A stretch of 64,000 nucleotides of DNA. Source: Sphingomonas aerolata (GTDB taxonomy: Bacteria; Pseudomonadota; Alphaproteobacteria; Sphingomonadales; Sphingomonadaceae). Shown here piece after piece: positions 59,962 to 64,000 of this stretch. The translations under genes were made by a program, and so were the position numbers. A model generated the notes under the pieces. It was not told where the DNA came from and searched no databases. It saw nothing but the letters and a program-made list of their open reading frames with translations. The DNA is taken from NCBI RefSeq assembly GCF_003046295.1, contig NZ_PZZN01000004.1:1-64000 (forward strand), written 5' to 3'. Position 1 is the first letter of the stretch. Each line of letters opens with the position of its first letter.

Positions 59962-62315
59962 GGCTTGGCCACCGGTGCGCTCATCGAGAAGGGCGCAGCA
60001 CTGCTGGCCGCACCCCATTTGCGGTTCGGCGTCGCCCCCATCACGAAACGCAAAGTGCCCCCCTTCTGCAGCGCCTCGCGCGTCAGCCACGGCTTGTCGT
60101 GCGGCGTGCCGTTGAAGCTCGCCGACTGGATATAGACATTGCCCGGCCCATTGTTCGCCGCCTCGATCGTCAGCGTCTTGCCGCCCGGCATCGTCAGTTT
60201 GACGGTGCGGAACAGCGGGCTGCCGATCGCATATTGGCCGACCGCCGGTGTGACCGGATAGAAGCCGAGCGCGGAGAACACGTACCAGGCCGAGGTCTGG
60301 CCATTATCCTCGTCACCCGGATAGCCGTCGGGCGTCGGCGCGTAGAGCTTCTTCATCACGTCGCGGACATGATATTGCGTCTTCCACGGCGCCCCCGCCC
60401 AGTCATACAGATAGGGCATGTGCTGGATCGGCTGGTTGCCATGCGCATATTGGCCCATGTCGACGATCTGCATCTCGCGGATCTCGTGGATCGTCTGCCC
60501 GTAATAGCTGTCGTCGAAGATCGGCGGCGTGGTGAAGACCGAATCGAGCCGCTTTACGAACGCGTCCTTGCCCCCCATCAGGTCGGCGAGCCCCTGCACG
60601 TCCTGCATCACCGACCAGCTGTAATGCAGCGCATTGCCCTCGGTGAACGCGTCGCCCCATTTATACGGGTTGAAGGGGGTCGACCAGCTGCCGTCCTGGT
60701 TCCGCCCGCGCATCCACCCGCTCTGCGTGTCGTAGAGCTTGCGGTAATTCTGCGCCCGCGCGGCATAGAGTTTCGCATCCTCGGTCTTGCCGAGCGCACT
60801 CGCCAGCCGCGAGATCGAGAAGTCGGCAGTCGCATATTCGAGGCTGCGCGCGGCATTCTCGTTGATGCCGACGTCATAGGGCACATAGCCCAGCCGGTTG
60901 TAATATTCGACGCCCTCGCGCCCGACCGCGCCGACCACATTGCCCTTCTTGTCGACCGGACGCCCCTGCGACGTGGTCGCGTTCTTGACCATCGCCTCGT
61001 ACAACGTCTCGACGTCGAACCCGCGCACGCCGTTCAGATACGCGTCGGCGATCAGGTTCGCCGAGTTCGACCCGATCATCACGTCGCGGTGGCCGGGGCT
61101 CGCCCATTCGGGCAGCCAGCCGGACTCCTTGTAGGTGTTGACCAGCCCCTGCATGATCTCGCTGTCGCGCTCGGGATACATCAGTGCGAAGAACGGGAAG
61201 ACCGCGCGCCACGTGTCCCAGAAGCCGTTGTCGGTGTAGAGAAAGCCCGGATGCACCTTGCCGTCATAGGGACTGTAATGGACCGTCTGGCCCTTGGCAT
61301 CGACCTCGTGGAACATGCGCGGGAACTGCAGCATGCGGTACAGCGCGGAGTAGAAAGTGCGCCGGTTGTCGATGTCGGGATCGCTCACCTCGATCCGGTC
61401 GAACTCGCGCTGCCAGACCGCCTTCGCCTTGGCCTTGGTCTGCTCGAAGCCATCGCCGCCGATCTCGCCGCGCAAATTGCGCTCGGCCTGGTCGAGGCTG
61501 ATGAACGACGACGCGACCTTGACGCCGACCTGCTCGCCCTTGCGCGTCTTGAAGCTGACGACTGCACCGACATGATCGCCCTCGCGCATCGGCGTCGCGG
61601 CGATCTGGCCGTTATCGTCCCAGGTCCGACTGACGGTGAAGGCGTGGTCGAATTCGGCGACGAAGTAATTGTGGAAATTGCCCGGCACGCCGCCGTGATT
61701 GTTGCGGACATAGCCGGTGATCCGGCGCCTGGCCGGGTCGACCGACACCATCGATCCGCCCGCATAGCCGTCGAGGATGATGTGCGCGTCGTCGCTTTCG
61801 GGGAAGGTGAAGCGGAACTGCGCAGCGCGGTTGGTCGGCGCGACCTCCGCGGTCACGTCGTAATCGGCGAGATAGACCTTGTAGCTATAGGGCCGGCTCT
61901 CCTCGGCCTTGTGGCTGTACCACGAGGCGCGTTCGTCCGCCTTGACCTTCAGCGCGCCGGTCGTCGCCATCAGCGCGAACGCGGCATAATCGTTCATCCA
62001 GGGGCTGGGCTGGTGCGTCTGCTTGATGCCGTTGATCTTGTTGCCGTCATAGGTGTAGCCCCAGCCGCTGCCCGGCTTGCCCGTCACCGGCGTCCAGAAG
62101 TTCATCCCCCACGGCACCGCGACCGCGGGATAGGTGTTGCCGTACGAAAGCGTATAGTCGGAATCGGTGCCCATCAGCGGGTTGACGAGGTCGACCGACG
62201 GCTGCGCGTCGGCGCTGGCCGCAGCCTGTGCCGACAGCGGCACCGGTGCGACGAGCGCGATCGACGCGACCGCCGCCACCGTGCCGCGCAATGCGGCGAT
62301 TACCCTGTGTCTCAC
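59958..62315 (-). CDS. GH92 family enzyme with Glu-to-Gln change (HGNQP), exported
   Basis: 785 residues starting at GTG behind GGGAGAGC. The signal is VIAALRGTVAAVASIALVAPVPLSAQ. The GH92 domains are complete, with VDLVNPLMGTDSDYTLSYGNTYPAVAVPWGMN at the start and DEDNGQTSAWYVFSALGFYPVTP near the end. The motif that is usually HGNEP reads HGNQP, with Gln628 in place of the general acid Glu. In GH92 this change is known from enzymes that cut mannose-1-phosphate-6-mannose and so uncap mannose-6-phosphate. It therefore probably acts on phosphomannan, not plain mannosides. GTGA overlap with the GH43 gene upstream. Confidence 0.9.
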   Translation of the reverse strand: MRHRVIAALRGTVAAVASIALVAPVPLSAQAAASADAQPSVDLVNPLMGTDSDYTLSYGNTYPAVAVPWGMNFWTPVTGKPGSGWGYTYDGNKINGIKQTHQPSPWMNDYAAFALMATTGALKVKADERASWYSHKAEESRPYSYKVYLADYDVTAEVAPTNRAAQFRFTFPESDDAHIILDGYAGGSMVSVDPARRRITGYVRNNHGGVPGNFHNYFVAEFDHAFTVSRTWDDNGQIAATPMREGDHVGAVVSFKTRKGEQVGVKVASSFISLDQAERNLRGEIGGDGFEQTKAKAKAVWQREFDRIEVSDPDIDNRRTFYSALYRMLQFPRMFHEVDAKGQTVHYSPYDGKVHPGFLYTDNGFWDTWRAVFPFFALMYPERDSEIMQGLVNTYKESGWLPEWASPGHRDVMIGSNSANLIADAYLNGVRGFDVETLYEAMVKNATTSQGRPVDKKGNVVGAVGREGVEYYNRLGYVPYDVGINENAARSLEYATADFSISRLASALGKTEDAKLYAARAQNYRKLYDTQSGWMRGRNQDGSWSTPFNPYKWGDAFTEGNALHYSWSVMQDVQGLADLMGGKDAFVKRLDSVFTTPPIFDDSYYGQTIHEIREMQIVDMGQYAHGNQPIQHMPYLYDWAGAPWKTQYHVRDVMKKLYAPTPDGYPGDEDNGQTSAWYVFSALGFYPVTPAVGQYAIGSPLFRTVKLTMPGGKTLTIEAANNGPGNVYIQSASFNGTPHDKPWLTREALQKGGTLRFVMGATPNRKWGAASSAAPFSMSAPVAKP

Positions 62316-63484
62316 ATCGCTCTCCCAGATGAATGTTGGTCGCGCCCTGAAGCGGTTGGCCCGGCGGTTGACCCGGCACGGATCGGCCGCGGCGCGACGC
62401 CGGTATCGGTCATGACGACGGGCTCGATCGTACCGTCGGCGGCAAAGACCATGCGGTCGACCGCGATCTGCCGGTGTTCGCCGCGATCGGTGTCGAGCGG
62501 CCGCCGGTGATAGGCGATGTACCAGTCGTCGGTGCCGGGCACGTTGACGACCGAATGATGCCCCGCGCCGCGCGCGATGCGCAGGTCCTGCGACAGGATC
62601 TTGCCCTTCGGCGTGAACGGCCCGGTCGGGCTCGGCGCAGTCGCATAGGCGACGCTATAGTCCGGCCCGGTCCACCCGCCCTCCGACCACATCAGATAAT
62701 AGACCCCGCGACGTTCGATCATGAACGACCCCTCGACATAGCCGGGGGGCGTGATCTCCTTGAACATCGTCCCGTCGGGAAACGGCAGGACGCGCTTGAG
62801 GTCCGGGCTGAGCCGGACGACGTTGCAATGCTTCCACCCGCCATAGAAGAGATAGACCTGCCCGTCGCGATCCCGAAACGCGAACGGGTCGATCGGCTGC
62901 GCACCATTGTGGAACGCGCCGACCAGCGGCTTGCCCAACGCATCCCTGAACGGACCGCCCGGCGTCGCGCTGACCGCGAGACCGATCCCGCCGAGCTCGG
63001 CATCGCTCTGGATGTCGTTCGCGCTGAAGAACATGTAATAGCGCCCGTTCGCCTGGAGCACCGACGGCGCCCAGATCGCATAGGCGGCCCAGCCCGCATC
63101 CTGCACGTCGAACACGCGGCGATGCTTTGTCCAGTGCACCAGGTCGGGCGACGAAAACGCGTCGAAGAAGGTCTGCATGCCATAGGACGGGCGGACCGTC
63201 TTGCGCAGTCGGGCGGCCTTTTGCACGGGCGTGAAGCGGCTCGGCGCTACGGGCTTTCCGGCATGGTCGGAATAGGTCGGGTAGATCCAGTATTGCCCCG
63301 CGAACACGCGGATCTCGGGATCGGCATACCAGCCCGGCACGATCGGGTTGGACGCGGTCGCCGCACCACAGGCGAGCAGGCCCGCCAGCGTCAGCGCCCG
63401 ACGCAGGACCCGGGGATATCTTTCAAAAAAACGGTGGCTCCGCGAAGGAGCCACCAGGGGAGAGGAAGGTGTTGGCCCCGCCAT
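62312..63484 (-). CDS. GH43 family glycosidase, probably secreted
   Basis: 390 residues. The five-bladed propeller of family 43 is recognisable: GWYADPEIRVFAGQYWIYPTYS with the base Asp55, IDPFAFRDRDG with the modulating Asp, and YVEGSFMIERRGVYYLMWSEGG with the acid Glu. Members cleave arabinofuranosides, xylosides or galactofuranosides. The N-terminus is odd. The only start codon, ATG 63484, overlaps the TBDR stop (TGATG), and the next ~15 codons contain an intrinsic terminator. A hydrophobic stretch, LTLAGLLACGAATAS, then serves as signal. Expression may depend on read-through from the TBDR gene. Confidence 0.85.
   Translation of the reverse strand: MAGPTPSSPLVAPSRSHRFFERYPRVLRRALTLAGLLACGAATASNPIVPGWYADPEIRVFAGQYWIYPTYSDHAGKPVAPSRFTPVQKAARLRKTVRPSYGMQTFFDAFSSPDLVHWTKHRRVFDVQDAGWAAYAIWAPSVLQANGRYYMFFSANDIQSDAELGGIGLAVSATPGGPFRDALGKPLVGAFHNGAQPIDPFAFRDRDGQVYLFYGGWKHCNVVRLSPDLKRVLPFPDGTMFKEITPPGYVEGSFMIERRGVYYLMWSEGGWTGPDYSVAYATAPSPTGPFTPKGKILSQDLRIARGAGHHSVVNVPGTDDWYIAYHRRPLDTDRGEHRQIAVDRMVFAADGTIEPVVMTDTGVAPRPIRAGSTAGPTASGRDQHSSGRAM
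63425..63455 (-). terminator. Intrinsic terminator inside the 5' end of the GH43 gene
   Basis: Read on the minus strand: GGTGGCTCC, loop TTCGC, GGAGCCACC, then G and seven T. It is a perfect 9-bp stem with a T-run, 28 nt after the TBDR stop. It should end most TBDR transcripts and lower expression of the four enzyme genes behind it. Confidence 0.85.
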
Positions 63485-64000
63485 CAGAAGTTGAACGACA
63501 CGCCGACATAGGCGCGGCGCCCGAAGTAATTCCGATAGACGAAGCGATCCTTGGTATCGTTGCCGAGATGCTGGCTCTCTTCCGACTTGGTCAGGTTGAT
63601 GATCGAGGCGGTGATGTTGAGCCGGTCGGTCAGCGCGTAGGCGGCGTTGAGATCGACCTGTTCATAGGGGCTGGTATAGACGTTCAGCCCCGACTGGAGC
63701 CCGCCGACGACCTCGCCGCGGCGGTTGTACGATGCGCGGACCAGCACCTTGCCATGTTCGTAGAAGACCGAGGCGTTCATCTGCGTCTTCGCGCTCCCGA
63801 CCAGCGCGGACGAGCCGACCGACTGGCCGTCGAGCGTCACGTCGGCGACCGACGTGTCGTTATAGGTGAAGTTGACCTGCGCACCCAGCCCGAAGGACAA
63901 AGTGTGCTGCGCATAGAGCTCGACACCCTGCGACCGCGCGTTCGATCCGTTCGCAACCGTCGAATAGGGCTGGATCAGCACCTGTTCGCCCGCCACTTCG
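63484..64000 (-). CDS. TonB-dependent receptor, C-terminal part (continues past the window)
   Basis: The last 171 residues of a TBDR barrel are present: alternating strands such as SQGVELYAQHTLSFGLGAQVNFTYND and YEQVDLNAAYALTDRLNITASIINLTKSEES, ending FGRRAYVGVSFNF with the terminal aromatic residue needed for barrel assembly. The 5' end lies beyond position 64000. It heads the mannan operon and would import the oligosaccharides made by the exported GH92, GH125 and GH43 enzymes. Confidence 0.92.
   Translation of the reverse strand, partial: EVAGEQVLIQPYSTVANGSNARSQGVELYAQHTLSFGLGAQVNFTYNDTSVADVTLDGQSVGSSALVGSAKTQMNASVFYEHGKVLVRASYNRRGEVVGGLQSGLNVYTSPYEQVDLNAAYALTDRLNITASIINLTKSEESQHLGNDTKDRFVYRNYFGRRAYVGVSFNF

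Noticed and set aside
60099-62510. 803-codon open frame antisense to the Gln-variant GH92
   Set aside because: Pure shadow of the GH92 coding strand; no start signal and no protein-like domain.

Overview
The window is GC-rich alphaproteobacterial chromosome, most like a Sphingomonas or close sphingomonad. This rests on the short-repeat DksA with a single cysteine, the DUF1465 and DUF465 (YdcH) proteins, several large TonB-dependent receptors (TBDRs) tied to glycoside hydrolases, two PilZ proteins, and the serS-surE-nlpD-type gene order. I made no database comparison.

Layout. 1-13.5 kb: a secreted GH3 beta-glycosidase; a large helical-repeat secreted protein; a Tat-exported molybdenum aldehyde dehydrogenase (paoABC type); a gamma-carbonic-anhydrase-fold protein; a secreted M1 aminopeptidase; a nitronate monooxygenase. 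13.5-17.5 kb: small conserved proteins (DUF1465, two DUF465, PilZ), dksA, and a Ser/Gly-repeat secreted protein followed by a perfect bidirectional terminator. 17.5-33.2 kb: housekeeping genes (host-attachment family protein, serS-surE-LysM/M23 lipoprotein, tyrS, recG, sdhE, mfd, an EAL protein, moaA-nadK, tRNA-Asn). 33.4-38.1 kb: aldo/keto reductase, small conserved protein, L,D-transpeptidase, and a DUF885 protein whose reading frame runs on into the antisense of the transpeptidase gene.

38.2-49.6 kb is sugar metabolism. A LacI-type regulator faces a sugar-porter MFS gene and a DMT permease. Then comes a complete sucrose locus resembling the Xanthomonas sux locus: LacI regulator, TBDR, amylosucrase-type GH13, fructokinase and GPH-like MFS permease, with two identical 12-bp operators in front of the TBDR. 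Sucrose would cross the outer membrane by the TBDR and the inner membrane by the MFS, be split inside the cell, and the fructose be phosphorylated.

49.6-64 kb is glycan use. A ROK regulator is divergent from a second TBDR, which has an apparent 1-nt deletion just after its signal peptide. A secreted DUF218 protein follows, and then a deletion scar where the first ~50 recognisable codons of a GH92 gene are joined out of frame to a headless tspO. This half looks as if it is decaying. The other half looks intact: a minus-strand operon of TBDR (cut by the window end), GH43, GH92, GH125 and GH92, suited to alpha-mannan or mannoprotein breakdown. One GH92 has Gln where the family usually has its catalytic Glu (HGNQP instead of HGNEP), which may mark it as a phosphomannose-processing enzyme.

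A 28-31-nt GC-rich sequence occurs three times, twice as a perfect inverted pair in front of mfd and once inside the GH92 remnant. I see no insertion sequence, prophage, CRISPR array or rRNA.
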